Shown here piece after piece: positions 1-8,605 of a stretch of 64,000 bases of DNA (its first letter is position 1; every line of letters starts with the position of its first letter). The notes below the pieces were generated by a model that made no database searches, was not told the origin of the DNA, and saw only the letters and a list, made by a program, of their open reading frames with translations. Position numbers and translations under genes: made by a program. The DNA comes from Bacillus halotolerans (GTDB lineage Bacteria; Bacillota; Bacilli; Bacillales; Bacillaceae): positions 365,742 to 429,741 of the forward strand of contig NZ_LPVF01000009.1 of assembly GCF_001517105.1 (NCBI RefSeq). The letters are read 5' to 3'.

Positions 1-722
1 TCAATTAATGTTCCCGCTTCTGTTTCTGTACTTGAACGCACTTCTAACGGCACTTGGTAATTTTTCGCAAATTCAACCGCTCTCGGATGAAGAACGCCGG
101 CGCCTAAATTGGCAAGCTCCAGCATTTCATCGTAAGAGATGCCGGCAAGCTTTCTCGCTGATTTCACGTAGCGCGGATCGGTTGTAAACACGCCGGGCAC
201 GTCCGTATAAATATCACATTTATCCGCTTTTAATGCGGCAGCCAAAGCCACTGCTGTTGTGTCTGAACCGCCTCTGCCCAATGTTGTGATTTCACTGTCG
301 TCTGTCATGCCTTGAAACCCTGCCACAACAACGACTTTTCCTTCCTGAAGCTGGCCTTCTAACACGGATGTGTTCATCTCCGTAATTCTGGCGTTGCCAT
401 GGACGGCCTCCGTGCGGATCCCCGCCTGCCATCCTGTATAGGAAACGGCGTCATAGCCTTTTTCCTGCAGCGCCATGGAAAGCAAGGAAATGGTGACCTG
501 CTCGCCTGTTGCCAACAGCATATCCATTTCACGTTTGCTCGGCTGATCAGTGATGTCTTTTGCAAGGCTGACCAATGCGTCAGTGGATTTCCCCATAGCT
601 GATACGACAACAACGACTTGATGGCCTTTCTGTTTTTCCGCAATGACGCGGTTTGCTGCATTTTGAATTTTTTCGACTGAGCCGACGGAAGTACCTCCGA
701 ATTTTTGTACAATGAGACCCAT
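1..722 (-). CDS. lysC: Aspartokinase II (partial, N-terminal part)
   Basis: Phosphorylates aspartate, the first step to lysine, diaminopimelate, threonine and methionine. The start ATG at 720-722 follows a good AAGGGTGG ribosome site and the protein opens with [13 protein letters not shown], the conserved aspartokinase N-terminal KFGGTS motif that binds nucleotide and aspartate. About 240 codons are present before the window edge cuts the gene, so the C-terminal ACT regulatory domains are not fully visible. In B. subtilis the same gene also yields a shorter beta subunit from an internal start; that is family knowledge. The gene is preceded by a lysine riboswitch with a terminator, which explains its control. 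Confidence 0.95.
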   Translation of the reverse strand, partial: MGLIVQKFGGTSVGSVEKIQNAANRVIAEKQKGHQVVVVVSAMGKSTDALVSLAKDITDQPSKREMDMLLATGEQVTISLLSMALQEKGYDAVSYTGWQAGIRTEAVHGNARITEMNTSVLEGQLQEGKVVVVAGFQGMTDDSEITTLGRGGSDTTAVALAAALKADKCDIYTDVPGVFTTDPRYVKSARKLAGISYDEMLELANLGAGVLHPRAVEFAKNYQVPLEVRSSTETEAGTLI

Positions 723-783
723 GTATAACCACCCTTTACATTTTGGTTCGTGCGGGTGAGGAGAAAGAGTGCTTTGTCCACAA

Positions 784-818
784 TAAAAAAAGCAATGAGA
801 GGAATTGCTCTCATTGCT
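784..818 (-). terminator. Lysine riboswitch expression-platform terminator
   Basis: An 11-bp perfect stem (791-801 against 808-818) with a 6-base loop is followed on the minus strand by seven U residues. It lies between the L-box aptamer and lysC, where lysine binding would favour its formation and stop transcription. Confidence 0.9.
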
Positions 819-851
819 TATCAATTAATCATCACGATGATTATGAACAAC

Positions 852-1024
852 GAGATAGCCCTCCAAGAAAATGATTTCTTGACAGCCTTACATTTATTCA
901 ATGCACGGCCAGCAAATAATACCGATGGGGTTTTATTTACTTCGGCGACGCTCCCCTTTCAGCCTTTTTCTCAGAATCCATCTTTCTCCAAAGGCTTACT
1001 CTTGAAGTTCGCACCTCTATCTTC
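852..1024 (-). promoter_or_regulatory. Lysine riboswitch (L-box) aptamer
   Basis: Read on the minus strand, the leader carries L-box landmarks in order: AGAGGTGCGAAC near the 5' end, GGAGAAAGATGGA, AAGGCTGAAAGGGGAGC, GTCGCCGAAG, and a closing GGAGGGCTATCTC that pairs with the 5' GATAG segment to form P1. It sits directly upstream of lysC and is followed by an intrinsic terminator. Lysine binding is known for this family; the assignment here rests on conserved sequence and position. Confidence 0.93.
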
Positions 1025-1060
1025 ACCATATTACACGATCTAATTATGAAATTAGTTCAC

Positions 1061-1089
1061 ATTTTATCAGAACTTTTTCAAAAGGACAA
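1061..1089 (-). promoter_or_regulatory. SigA promoter of lysC
   Basis: On the minus strand TTGTCC (1084-1089) and TAAAAT (1061-1066) are separated by exactly 17 bp, just upstream of the L-box aptamer. Confidence 0.65.
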
Positions 1090-1091
1090 CA

Positions 1092-2864
1092 TTATTTTTG
1101 CAATTTATCATAAAGCAGCTGTGCCGCCGCTGCGGGTACACCCGCTTTTTTGATGTCCTCGAGGCTTGCTTCCTTCATTTTTTTGACTGAACCGAAATGC
1201 TTTAACAGCATTTTCTTTCTTTTTTCTCCGATTCCGGGTATATCGTCTAGCACAGACTGGAACGCGCTTTTCCCGCGGATTTGCCTGTGGAAGCTGATCG
1301 CAAACCGGTGCACCTCATCCTGAATGCGCTGAAGCAGGTAAAATTCCTGGCTGTTACGTTCAAGATAAACCGTCTCCAGCGGATCGCCGATTAATAAATT
1401 GGAGGTTCTGTGTTTATCATCCTTCGCCAAGCCGGCGATCGGGATATCCAAGCCCAGTTCGTTTTCTATGACGTCACGGGCCGCATTGATCTGGCCTTTC
1501 CCTCCGTCTATAATGATCAGATCAGGCAGCGGCAGGTTTTCACGAAGCACTCTCGTATATCTTCGTCTGACAACCTCCCTCATTGAGCCGTAATCATCAG
1601 GCCCTGTGACAGTTTTGATTTTGTATTTGCGGTATTCCTTTTTGTATGGTTTGCCGTCGATGAACACAATCATCGCCGAAACCGGGTTTGTCCCTTGTAT
1701 ATTCGAGTTATCGAACGCTTCGATTCTGTGCGGGGTATAAATATTTAAGGCGTCTCCGAGTTTCTGCACAGCACCGATTGAACGCTCCTCGTCACGTTCG
1801 ATTAAAGAGAATTTTTCTTTAAGCGAGATTTTTGCGTTTTTATGTGCCAGCATAAGCAATTCTTTCTTCGACCCTTTTTTCGGCTGATGGACGTTTGTTT
1901 CCAGCAGCTGCTCAATCATCGATTGATCGACGCTGTCCGGCACTAAAATCTCCTTCGGCAGAAAATGGTTGTTTTTTGAATAAAACTGCCCGATGAAGGT
2001 AAGGAACTCTTCATCTGCTTCCTGATAAAGCGGAAACATACTGACGTCACGTTCGATGAGCTTTCCTTGCCGTACAAAAAAGACCTGTACGCACATCCAG
2101 CCTTTATCATAAGCGTAAGCAAATACGTCACGGTCGACTAAGTCGTTCATCGTCATTTTTTGTTTTTCCATCGTTGATTCGATATGGGCAATTTGGTCAC
2201 GAAGCTCCTTTGCCCGTTCAAATTCAAGGTTCTCAGCCGCCTCAAGCATTTTCTCTTCAAGCTCTTTTTTAACGTCGTTATAGCCGCCCTTTAAGAAACG
2301 GGTAATGTTCTCAACCAGCTCTCTGTTTGTCTCTTCAGAAATGTCCTTTACACACGGAGCAAGACATTGTCCGAGGTGATAATAAAGACACACTCTGTCG
2401 GGGAGCTTTGAGCATTTTCTGAGAGGGTAGAGACGGTCGAGCAGCTTTTTCGTCTCCCTTGCGGCCTGCACATTCGGATAGGGTCCGAAATAGCGCCCTT
2501 TGTCTTTTTTGACATTGCGGGTGACAATCAGCCTTGGGTGGCGTTCATGGGTGAGTTTTATAAAAGGATAGGTTTTATCATCTTTCAGCATGACGTTATA
2601 TTTCGGATCATGCTTTTTGATCAAGTTCATTTCTAAAATTAGCGCTTCAAGATTGGAGGACGTCACGATATATTCAAAATCCTCGATTTCCGTCACAAGC
2701 CTCTGTGTTTTTGCGTCATGGGACCCGGTAAAGTAGGAGCGCACTCTGTTTTTCAGCACTTTTGCTTTTCCTACGTAGATCACTGTCTGCTGACGGTCCT
2801 TCATTAAATAACACCCGGGCTGATCGGGAAGGAGGGCGAGTTTTTCTTTCAGTTGTTTGTTCAT
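1092..2864 (-). CDS. uvrC: UvrABC excinuclease subunit C
   Basis: Makes the two incisions on either side of bulky DNA lesions in nucleotide excision repair, working with UvrA and UvrB. The 590-residue protein starts with a GIY-YIG nuclease fold (GCYLM at 17-21, IYVGKAK at 29-35). It has a UVR/UvrB-binding helical region around 195-235, then the RNase H-like second nuclease half with DNSNIQG and IIDGGKGQ, and ends in a helix-hairpin-helix pair ([12 protein letters not shown]). Length fits the family. It stands alone between trxA and the lysC leader, with a terminator after trxA upstream. Confidence 0.97.
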   Translation of the reverse strand: MNKQLKEKLALLPDQPGCYLMKDRQQTVIYVGKAKVLKNRVRSYFTGSHDAKTQRLVTEIEDFEYIVTSSNLEALILEMNLIKKHDPKYNVMLKDDKTYPFIKLTHERHPRLIVTRNVKKDKGRYFGPYPNVQAARETKKLLDRLYPLRKCSKLPDRVCLYYHLGQCLAPCVKDISEETNRELVENITRFLKGGYNDVKKELEEKMLEAAENLEFERAKELRDQIAHIESTMEKQKMTMNDLVDRDVFAYAYDKGWMCVQVFFVRQGKLIERDVSMFPLYQEADEEFLTFIGQFYSKNNHFLPKEILVPDSVDQSMIEQLLETNVHQPKKGSKKELLMLAHKNAKISLKEKFSLIERDEERSIGAVQKLGDALNIYTPHRIEAFDNSNIQGTNPVSAMIVFIDGKPYKKEYRKYKIKTVTGPDDYGSMREVVRRRYTRVLRENLPLPDLIIIDGGKGQINAARDVIENELGLDIPIAGLAKDDKHRTSNLLIGDPLETVYLERNSQEFYLLQRIQDEVHRFAISFHRQIRGKSAFQSVLDDIPGIGEKRKKMLLKHFGSVKKMKEASLEDIKKAGVPAAAAQLLYDKLQK

Positions 2865-2947
2865 ATGTTACCCTTCCTTATATTTAGTCCTTTGTTTCCA
2901 GTTTAACACGAACAGGTGTTTTTCTCCATGGTTCACGATTGGCGAAT

Positions 2948-2979
2948 AAAAAAAGCGATCCCTCAATTGGAATCGCTCT
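2948..2979 (-). terminator. Terminator after trxA
   Basis: On the minus strand AGCGATTCC and GGGATCGCT form a stem around the loop AATTGA, followed by a run of seven U. It lies between trxA and uvrC. Confidence 0.8.
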
Positions 2980-2999
2980 GGCATGTAAGCAGCCGAAAA

Positions 3000-3314
3000 T
3001 TAAAGATGTTTGTTTACAAGCTCTTGAAGCGCTTCTTTCGGTTTGAAGCCTACAGATGTTTCAACAACTTCTCCATCTTTTAAAACAAGAAGTGTCGGGA
3101 TGCTCATAACGCCGTATTTGCCTGCTGTTTCTTGGTTCTCATCTACATCGATTTTTACGATTTTCAGTTTGTCGCCCATTTCTTGATCTAATTCTTCAAG
3201 AACAGGTGCAATCATTTTACAAGGTCCGCACCAAGGAGCCCAGAAATCAGCAAGTACGACGCCTTCGCTTGTTTCAGCTGAGAAAGATTGATCAGTTGCT
3301 TTTACGATAGCCAT
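3000..3314 (-). CDS. trxA: Thioredoxin
   Basis: Small cytoplasmic disulfide reductase that passes electrons from thioredoxin reductase to ribonucleotide reductase, peroxiredoxins and other targets. The 104-residue protein has the classic active site WCGPC with cysteines 29 and 32, the cis-proline loop SIPTL, and the family length. The start ATG at 3314 follows GGAGG. Monocistronic: its own promoter lies upstream and a terminator downstream. In B. subtilis the gene is essential and stress induced. Confidence 0.98.
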
Positions 3315-3349
3315 TATTGAATTCCTCCAATTGTGAAATGATGATTTTT

Positions 3350-3358
3350 AGTATAGCA
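3350..3358 (-). promoter_or_regulatory. Probable extended -10 promoter of trxA
   Basis: Minus-strand TGCTATACT is an extended -10 element about 35 bp upstream of the trxA start. No good -35 hexamer is seen at 17 bp, so an activator or a second sigma factor may take part. Confidence 0.45.
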
Positions 3359-3438
3359 TCTCCCATTCGTTCACGCTATTTAAATGCTTATAAATTATTT
3401 TTTCCTGATCACAATCGGTTTACTCATAGAATGGGGCA

Positions 3439-3510
3439 TTAAAACACGAATCTGATAATCGCTCCGATCACCACGATTGCGCCGATGATCATTAAAATTG
3501 TACGAAGCAT
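3439..3510 (-). CDS. Putative 23-residue membrane peptide
   Basis: An ATG ORF encodes MLRTILMIIGAIVVIGAIIR followed by FVF and a TAA stop. It is one continuous hydrophobic segment with an Arg near each end, typical of tiny single-pass membrane peptides. A GAAGGG sequence lies about 12 bases upstream of the ATG, a weak but possible ribosome site. It sits alone between trxA and xsa, transcribed in the same direction as both. No function is assigned; expression is unproven. Confidence 0.45.
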   Translation of the reverse strand: MLRTILMIIGAIVVIGAIIRFVF

Positions 3511-3574
3511 AGGACAACATCCCTTCTATAACCGTCATATACTTTACCATGCCCTTTTGGAGCTGTTTCAAAAC

Positions 3575-3609
3575 AAAAAAGAGCGCTGTCCTCTAGTGGA
3601 TCGGCGCTC
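3575..3609 (-). terminator. Terminator after xsa
   Basis: Minus-strand GAGCGCCGATCC pairs imperfectly with GGACAGCGCTC, followed by six U, 11 bp past the xsa stop. Confidence 0.8.
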
Positions 3610-3619
3610 CTTTTTTTGG

Positions 3620-5107
3620 TTAAGAATCAGTCCGTAATGTGAGTAAGACAACTGCCATTGGCGGCAGCTTTGCTTTCAATTTGTTTTTATTTACAGAATA
3701 ACGGCTGAACGATTCAGGTTTTACGTGCTCCGGATCATCAAACGTGTTATGGGCGTTCATCTTTTCAGCAGTCAGGATAGCACCGGAATGATCCACAGTC
3801 TTGTCAAGACCTCTCAGCTCGATCTCCACCTCTGCTTTATTTTGATGATCAATGTTACAGATGCTGACGTTTATATCGCCCTCAGCATTTCTTGATGCTG
3901 ACACACTGATTTGAGGCAGCGTTTCTCCCTTCCATTCATAGTCAGCAGACGTTGTTTCAGTATCTAAAAGAGAGGCATCCTGATGTACCTTAAACATATC
4001 AAACACATGGTATGTCGGCGTTAATAGCATCCGTTCTCCCTCAGTCAAAATCATAGCTTGAAGAACATTTACCGTCTGTGCGATGTTGGTCATTTGCACC
4101 CGGCGGCAATGCTGATGGAAAATGTGAAAGTGAGAAGCTGCGACCAGCGCGTCACGAATCGTGTTTTGCTGATATAAAAAGCCTGGGTTCGTTCCTGGCT
4201 CAGGGTCAAACCATGTGCCCCATTCGTCAATAATCAGTCCGACCCGCTGTTCCGGATCATATCGGTCCATAATTGTGCCGTGTTTTTCAATCAATTCATC
4301 AATGTATTTGGCCTTTTTCATCGTGATGAACCATTCGTCCTCTGTAAATTCTGTGGCCGATCCTTTGCCCTTCCAGAAATCTCCCGGAATCGTGTAGTAA
4401 TGAAGGCTTAGCCCATTCATCAGGCCAGCGGCTTTTTTCATGAGCACGTCCGTCCAATGAAAATCATCGACGTTTGCACCGCCGGCAATTTTATAAATTT
4501 CATTGCCGCTGTAATTGCGGACATACGTTTGAAAACGGCGGTATAGATCGGCATAGTACTCAGGGTGCATGTTGCCGCCGCAGCCCCAATTTTCATTTCC
4601 CACTCCAAAATATTTCAGCTTCCAAGGCTCTTCTTTTCCGTTTTGTTTTCTCCAATCCGACATGGGCGTGCCTTCTTTAAAGGTCATATATTCGATCCAG
4701 TCGGCCATTTCCTGAACTGTTCCGCTTCCTACATTGCCGCAAATGTAAGGTTCGCACTCAAGCAGCTCGCACAGCATCATAAATTCATGTGTCCCGAATT
4801 CATTCGATTCAACTGTGCCGCCCCAGTGAGTATTGAGCATCGTCTTGCGGTCACCCACACCATTAGCCCAATGATATTCATCCGCAAAGCAGCCTCCCGG
4901 CCATCGGAGGACAGGAATACGCAGCTGTTTCAGCGCTTCTAACACATCTTTTCTTATACCGTTTATATGAGGAATGCTTGATTCCGTTCCGACCCAAATC
5001 CCTTCATAAATCCCTCTTCCTAAATGCTCAGCAAAATGACCGTATATGTTTTTGTTGATCGTTCCTTTTACAATATCCGTTTGAATCACTGCTGTATGTT
5101 CAGACAT
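3620..5107 (-). CDS. xsa: Alpha-L-arabinofuranosidase, GH51
   Basis: Intracellular glycosidase that removes terminal arabinose from arabino-oligosaccharides or arabinoxylan fragments. The 495-residue protein has the GH51 acid/base motif VGNENWG with Glu172 and the nucleophile motif IDEWGTW with Glu295, both placed as in the family, followed by a beta-sandwich C-terminal domain. It is a paralogue of abfA in this window but distinct in sequence. It is monocistronic with its own promoter region carrying a cre site and two AraR-like boxes, so it belongs to the arabinose regulon although it lies 25 kb from the ara operon. Confidence 0.93.
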   Translation of the reverse strand: MSEHTAVIQTDIVKGTINKNIYGHFAEHLGRGIYEGIWVGTESSIPHINGIRKDVLEALKQLRIPVLRWPGGCFADEYHWANGVGDRKTMLNTHWGGTVESNEFGTHEFMMLCELLECEPYICGNVGSGTVQEMADWIEYMTFKEGTPMSDWRKQNGKEEPWKLKYFGVGNENWGCGGNMHPEYYADLYRRFQTYVRNYSGNEIYKIAGGANVDDFHWTDVLMKKAAGLMNGLSLHYYTIPGDFWKGKGSATEFTEDEWFITMKKAKYIDELIEKHGTIMDRYDPEQRVGLIIDEWGTWFDPEPGTNPGFLYQQNTIRDALVAASHFHIFHQHCRRVQMTNIAQTVNVLQAMILTEGERMLLTPTYHVFDMFKVHQDASLLDTETTSADYEWKGETLPQISVSASRNAEGDINVSICNIDHQNKAEVEIELRGLDKTVDHSGAILTAEKMNAHNTFDDPEHVKPESFSRYSVNKNKLKAKLPPMAVVLLTLRTDS

Positions 5108-5190
5108 GCTTGATCATTCCTTTCATACAAATATGAAAAGCACCACAGTCAAATATAGGATCTGTGTTTTGTCTGAGGAGCCAGCATGAA

Positions 5191-5204
5191 TGTAAGCGCT
5201 TTTA
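5191..5204 (-). promoter_or_regulatory. CcpA cre site upstream of xsa
   Basis: TGTAAGCGCTTTTA matches the catabolite-responsive element consensus TGWAANCGNTNWCA at all but the penultimate base. It lies 85-100 bp upstream of the xsa start, implying repression when glucose is present. Confidence 0.8.
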
Positions 5205-5219
5205 AAGTAACCTTATTAT

Positions 5220-5235
5220 ATATGTCCGTACATGT
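5220..5235 (-). promoter_or_regulatory. AraR operator of xsa (proximal)
   Basis: ATATGTCCGTACATGT is a near palindrome of the AraR type (ATTTGTACGTACAAAT-like). It overlaps a TTGACA sequence (minus strand, 5233-5238) and adjoins TATAAT (5215-5220), although these two hexamers are only 12 bp apart, so the exact promoter is uncertain. Confidence 0.7.
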
Positions 5236-5259
5236 CAACGAATTTTTTTATTAGTTAAT

Positions 5260-5275
5260 ATTTGTACGTATGTAT
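5260..5275 (-). promoter_or_regulatory. AraR operator of xsa (distal)
   Basis: ATTTGTACGTATGTAT is a second AraR-type box, centred 40 bp from the proximal box. That is about four helical turns, a spacing suited to cooperative binding and looping. Confidence 0.72.
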
Positions 5276-5307
5276 TTAAAAACCCCGAACTTTTGCAGTC
5301 CGGGGTT
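5276..5307 (-). terminator. Terminator after etfA
   Basis: Minus-strand AACCCCGGA and TTCGGGGTT form a stem followed by a U tract, just past the etfA stop codon. It overlaps the end of the distal AraR box of xsa. Confidence 0.85.
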
Positions 5308-5311
5308 CCCT

Positions 5312-6289
5312 TTATGAGTGAATATTCAGCTGTTTGAATTCTTCAGTCAGTAATGGGACGACTTCAAATAAATCGCCTACAATACCGTAATCAGCTATTT
5401 TAAAAATATCGGCTTCAGGATCTTTATTGATGGCGACAATGACCTTGCTGTTGGACATACCCGCCAAATGCTGAATGGCACCGGAAATTCCGCAGGCGAT
5501 ATACAAATCGGGAGTGACAACTTTTCCGGTCTGTCCGATTTGAAGTGCATAGTCACAATAATCAGCGTCACACGCCCCGCGTGAAGCGCCGACTGCTGCG
5601 CCCAGCACCTCGGCAAGCTCCTGCAGCGGCTGAAAGCCTTCCTTGCTTTTTACACCGCGGCCGCCTGCAACAATGATTTTCGCTTCAGAGAGATCAACGC
5701 CGTCCGCTGTTTTTTTGACGATCTCTTGTATGACGGTACGGAGATCCGTAAGGGAAACTTCGATGCTTTCAATGCTGCCTGTCCGGCTGGCGTCTTTTTC
5801 TAACGCTTGAATGTTGTTTGGACGAATCGTCACAAGTGTCATCGGATCCGTTGAAATGACACGTTCAAATGCCTTCCCTGAGTAAATCGGTCTTGTGAAA
5901 ACAACGTTCTCTCCGGTAACGCTTACATCTGTAGCGTCAGAAATCAATCCCGTTTGGAGCCGGGCTGCAAGCTTCGGTGACAGATCCTTCCCCATTGCAG
6001 TGTGTCCGCATACGACCGCATCAGGTTTTTCCTTTTCAATAATGGTTCGCATCACTTGGCTGTATCCGTCTGCCGTATATGCCTTGAGCTTTGGGTCCTC
6101 AGCTGTGAAAACTTTGTCTGCACCGTAGTGGATCAGCTCCTCTGTATGCTGTGATACGTTTTCTCCTATAAGAACACCGATCACTTCTCCATCACCTGAA
6201 ATGGTTCTTCCAGCGGAGATTGCTTCAAAGGTGACATTTCGCAGTTCTCCGTCACGAATTTCTCCGAGTACGATCACTTTTTTTCCCAT
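5312..6289 (-). CDS. etfA: Electron transfer flavoprotein alpha subunit
   Basis: Binds the FAD of the ETF heterodimer, which accepts electrons from acyl-CoA dehydrogenases during fatty-acid beta-oxidation. The 325-residue protein has the C-terminal FAD-binding signature: IIVAGGRGVKSKEGF, then GASRGACDADY, QIGQTGKVV and ACGISGAIQH. The start follows GGGGGA by 7 bases. It is the last gene of the fadR-fadB-etfB-etfA run and is followed by a terminator. Confidence 0.96.
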   Translation of the reverse strand: MGKKVIVLGEIRDGELRNVTFEAISAGRTISGDGEVIGVLIGENVSQHTEELIHYGADKVFTAEDPKLKAYTADGYSQVMRTIIEKEKPDAVVCGHTAMGKDLSPKLAARLQTGLISDATDVSVTGENVVFTRPIYSGKAFERVISTDPMTLVTIRPNNIQALEKDASRTGSIESIEVSLTDLRTVIQEIVKKTADGVDLSEAKIIVAGGRGVKSKEGFQPLQELAEVLGAAVGASRGACDADYCDYALQIGQTGKVVTPDLYIACGISGAIQHLAGMSNSKVIVAINKDPEADIFKIADYGIVGDLFEVVPLLTEEFKQLNIHS

Positions 6290-6324
6290 CCTAACATCCC
6301 CCTGTTTCTTTGAATGTGCAAACG

Positions 6325-7098
6325 CTAAATGACTTTCGCCTCGCTGCGAAGCAATGATACGAGCTCTTTTGCCTGTTCGGCAGGCTCACCCTGCAGAAGC
6401 TTCCCGGCTTCTTTTTTCGGCGGCAGAAAACGTTCAATTGTTTTCATTTTTGGTTCAGCATCTTCTTCATCCAAGTCCAGATCATCCAGCTCAAGCTCTT
6501 CAAGCGGTTTTTTCTTGGCTTTCATGATTCCCGGAAGCGATGGGTAGCGCGGTTCATTTAAGCCTTGCTGAGCTGTGACCAGCAAAGGAAGAGTCGTTTT
6601 GATTTTTTCAACATCCCCTTCAACGTCCCTTTCCGCTTCTGCGTCACTTCCATTGATGTCGAGTTTGGTGATCGTCGTGATGCACGGAATGTCCAAAAGC
6701 TCTGCCAGGCGAGGCGCCACTTGTCCTGAACCTCCATCGATCGCGACATTTCCGCCGAGAATAAGGTCAAATTCCTGATCCTTCATATAGTGGTATAAAA
6801 CTTGAGAAATGGAATACTGGTCGGGTTCTTCGAGATCATCTTCTATGTTGATTAAAACAGCTTGGTCACATCCCATGGCAAGCGCTGTACGCAGCTCCTT
6901 TTCCGCTTCTTCGCCGCCGACTGTAACAACGGTGATGGTGCCGCCGTGTTTTTCCTTCAGCTGAATGGCTTCTTCAATCGCGTATTCATCGTACGGATTG
7001 ATAATCCATTCAGCCCCGTCATCCTGAATCTTCCCTGCGTCAATGACGATTTTTTCTTCTGTGTCAAACGTCCGTTTCATCAGTACAAATAGATTCAT
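6325..7098 (-). CDS. etfB: Electron transfer flavoprotein beta subunit
   Basis: Partner of EtfA; carries the AMP-binding site and the recognition loop for dehydrogenases. The 257-residue protein begins MNLFVLMKRTFDTE and includes the beta-family pattern GGNVAIDGGSGQVAP. Two in-frame ATGs lie close together; the second (7096-7098) is chosen because it has proper spacing (8 bases) from AAGGGG, while the first is only 2 bases away. It is separated from fadB by 14 bp and from etfA by 35 bp, so all are co-transcribed. Confidence 0.95.
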   Translation of the reverse strand: MNLFVLMKRTFDTEEKIVIDAGKIQDDGAEWIINPYDEYAIEEAIQLKEKHGGTITVVTVGGEEAEKELRTALAMGCDQAVLINIEDDLEEPDQYSISQVLYHYMKDQEFDLILGGNVAIDGGSGQVAPRLAELLDIPCITTITKLDINGSDAEAERDVEGDVEKIKTTLPLLVTAQQGLNEPRYPSLPGIMKAKKKPLEELELDDLDLDEEDAEPKMKTIERFLPPKKEAGKLLQGEPAEQAKELVSLLRSEAKVI

Positions 7099-7112
7099 GA
7101 TCATATCCCCTT

Positions 7113-7889
7113 TTATTCGCCTTTGAACTGAGGCTTTCTTTTTTCGAGAAATGCCTGAATGCCTTCCTTGGCGTCCTCCGACTCAAACGCTTCTCCAAAC
7201 CGCTTTGCTTCAAGTTTTAAGCTGCCTTCATAGGAATACACCTTGTTTGTATAGAGAAGCTCAAGCAGAGACGCCATCGTTTGCGGACTTTTTTCTGCAA
7301 ATTTGCCAGCAAGCGTTTTCGCTTTTTCAAGCACTTCTGCTTCATCTTTTGCTCCGATTGTCACAAGTCCGAGGTCAAGCGCTTCTTTCCCCGATATCGG
7401 TTCTCCTGATCCAATGAGCTCCAATGCTTTTGCTGTACCAACGTATCGCGGAAGCCGCTGTGTACCTGCAAAACCGGGAATAATGCCGAGGTTAAGCTCA
7501 GGAAGCCCCAGCTTGGCATCTTCTGCCGCAATTCTGATATGGCAGGCCATTGCAAGCTCCAGCCCGCCGCCGAGGGCAGCTCCGTGAATCGCTGCGATAA
7601 TCGGTTTTGGAAAGCTCTCCATTCTCTCCATCAGCTGCTGGCCGCGTTCAGCCAGCATTGAGGAATCCTCACTGTTTCTCAGTGATGTAAATTCTTTGAT
7701 ATCAGCGCCTGCGGAGAAGAACCTTCCTTCCCCATGTATAATAATGCACCGCACGCCTGCATCTGTCTCACACTGATCAAGACAGGAGGACAGCTCTTCT
7801 AATATCCGGCTGGAAAGCGCGTTTGCCGGCGGATTGTGAATCGTCATAACTGCAACAAATTGATCAACTGCGAGTGATATTGCATTCAT
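7113..7889 (-). CDS. fadB: Enoyl-CoA hydratase/isomerase family protein
   Basis: Crotonase-fold enzyme that hydrates trans-2-enoyl-CoA to 3-hydroxyacyl-CoA in fatty-acid beta-oxidation. The 258-residue protein shows the oxyanion-hole segment FSAGADIKEF and the family signature AAIHGAALGGGLELAMACHIRIA, followed by AKLGLPELNLGIIPGFAGTQRL, which carries the catalytic Glu region. It lies between fadR and etfB with short gaps, within the beta-oxidation operon. Confidence 0.93.
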   Translation of the reverse strand: MNAISLAVDQFVAVMTIHNPPANALSSRILEELSSCLDQCETDAGVRCIIIHGEGRFFSAGADIKEFTSLRNSEDSSMLAERGQQLMERMESFPKPIIAAIHGAALGGGLELAMACHIRIAAEDAKLGLPELNLGIIPGFAGTQRLPRYVGTAKALELIGSGEPISGKEALDLGLVTIGAKDEAEVLEKAKTLAGKFAEKSPQTMASLLELLYTNKVYSYEGSLKLEAKRFGEAFESEDAKEGIQAFLEKRKPQFKGE

Positions 7890-7903
7890 AGGACAGAACT
7901 CCT

Positions 7904-8488
7904 TTACTTATTGTGAATTCCGGATACCAGTAATTCTAAAACACTGTCTGACAAAGCTGCCAGATCATACTTTTGATCATTCATCACCCAGGTCGTCACG
8001 GTTTCGTCAATCGTTCCAAAAATCATTTGCCGGGCGAGGCGGACATCGAGGCCTTCTTTTAACTCGCCTGATTGTATTCCTTCCGTCAGAATGCCATCTA
8101 GAATATTTAAGTAGCCTTTTAATATTTCATTAATTTTCTGCCGCAGCTCCAAATTGGATTGGCGGAGCTCAAGCTGAGTGACAATGGCGAGGTTATGGTC
8201 GCCCGCCAAAAGTGAGAAATGTTTTGAAATCACAAGCGCCAATTTCTCTTTTGCTGTTGCCTTTTCTTTTATGTCCTCTTCCATCCGCTCAATGAATTGG
8301 CCCATTTTTTCTTTAAACAGAGAAATTAAAATGTCTTCTTTATTTTTAAAATAAAGATAGATGGTGCCGTCCGCTACTCCGGCTTGTTTGGCGATTTTAG
8401 ATACCTGTGACTGGTGGTAGCCGTTTTCCGCAATGACTTCAACTGCTGCATCAATAATCTGCATATACTTTGGCCGTTTTTGCTTCAA
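7904..8488 (-). CDS. fadR: TetR-family repressor of fatty-acid degradation
   Basis: DNA-binding repressor released by long-chain acyl-CoA. The 194-residue protein has an N-terminal TetR helix-turn-helix (residues about 8-55, with GYHQSQVSKIAKQAGVADGTIYLYFKNKEDIL) and a C-terminal ligand domain. A near-perfect FadR palindrome and a strong promoter lie directly upstream, so the gene should repress itself and the fadB-etfB-etfA genes that follow. Family role is known from B. subtilis; the operator is seen here. Confidence 0.94.
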   Translation of the reverse strand: MKQKRPKYMQIIDAAVEVIAENGYHQSQVSKIAKQAGVADGTIYLYFKNKEDILISLFKEKMGQFIERMEEDIKEKATAKEKLALVISKHFSLLAGDHNLAIVTQLELRQSNLELRQKINEILKGYLNILDGILTEGIQSGELKEGLDVRLARQMIFGTIDETVTTWVMNDQKYDLAALSDSVLELLVSGIHNK

Positions 8489-8512
8489 TTTTCATCGTTC
8501 CTTCCTATAGAA

Positions 8513-8532
8513 ATGAATGACTATTCATTCAT
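8513..8532 (-). promoter_or_regulatory. FadR operator
   Basis: A 20-bp imperfect palindrome, ATGAATGACT then ATTCATTCAT, matches the FadR consensus TGAATGANTANTCATTCA. It lies immediately downstream of the promoter -10 and upstream of fadR, where a bound repressor would block initiation. Confidence 0.92.
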
Positions 8533-8538
8533 AATTTT

Positions 8539-8567
8539 ATGATAAGAAGGATTTTCCGGTTTGTCAA
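8539..8567 (-). promoter_or_regulatory. SigA promoter of fadR-fadB-etfB-etfA
   Basis: Minus-strand TTGACA (8562-8567), a 17-bp spacer and TATCAT (8539-8544). It lies in the lcfA-fadR gap, with the FadR operator beginning 6 bp downstream of the -10. Confidence 0.85.
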
Positions 8568-8605
8568 GTTTATTCATAAATGTTCTCTTTTTCTGGCTCT
8601 ATTTG

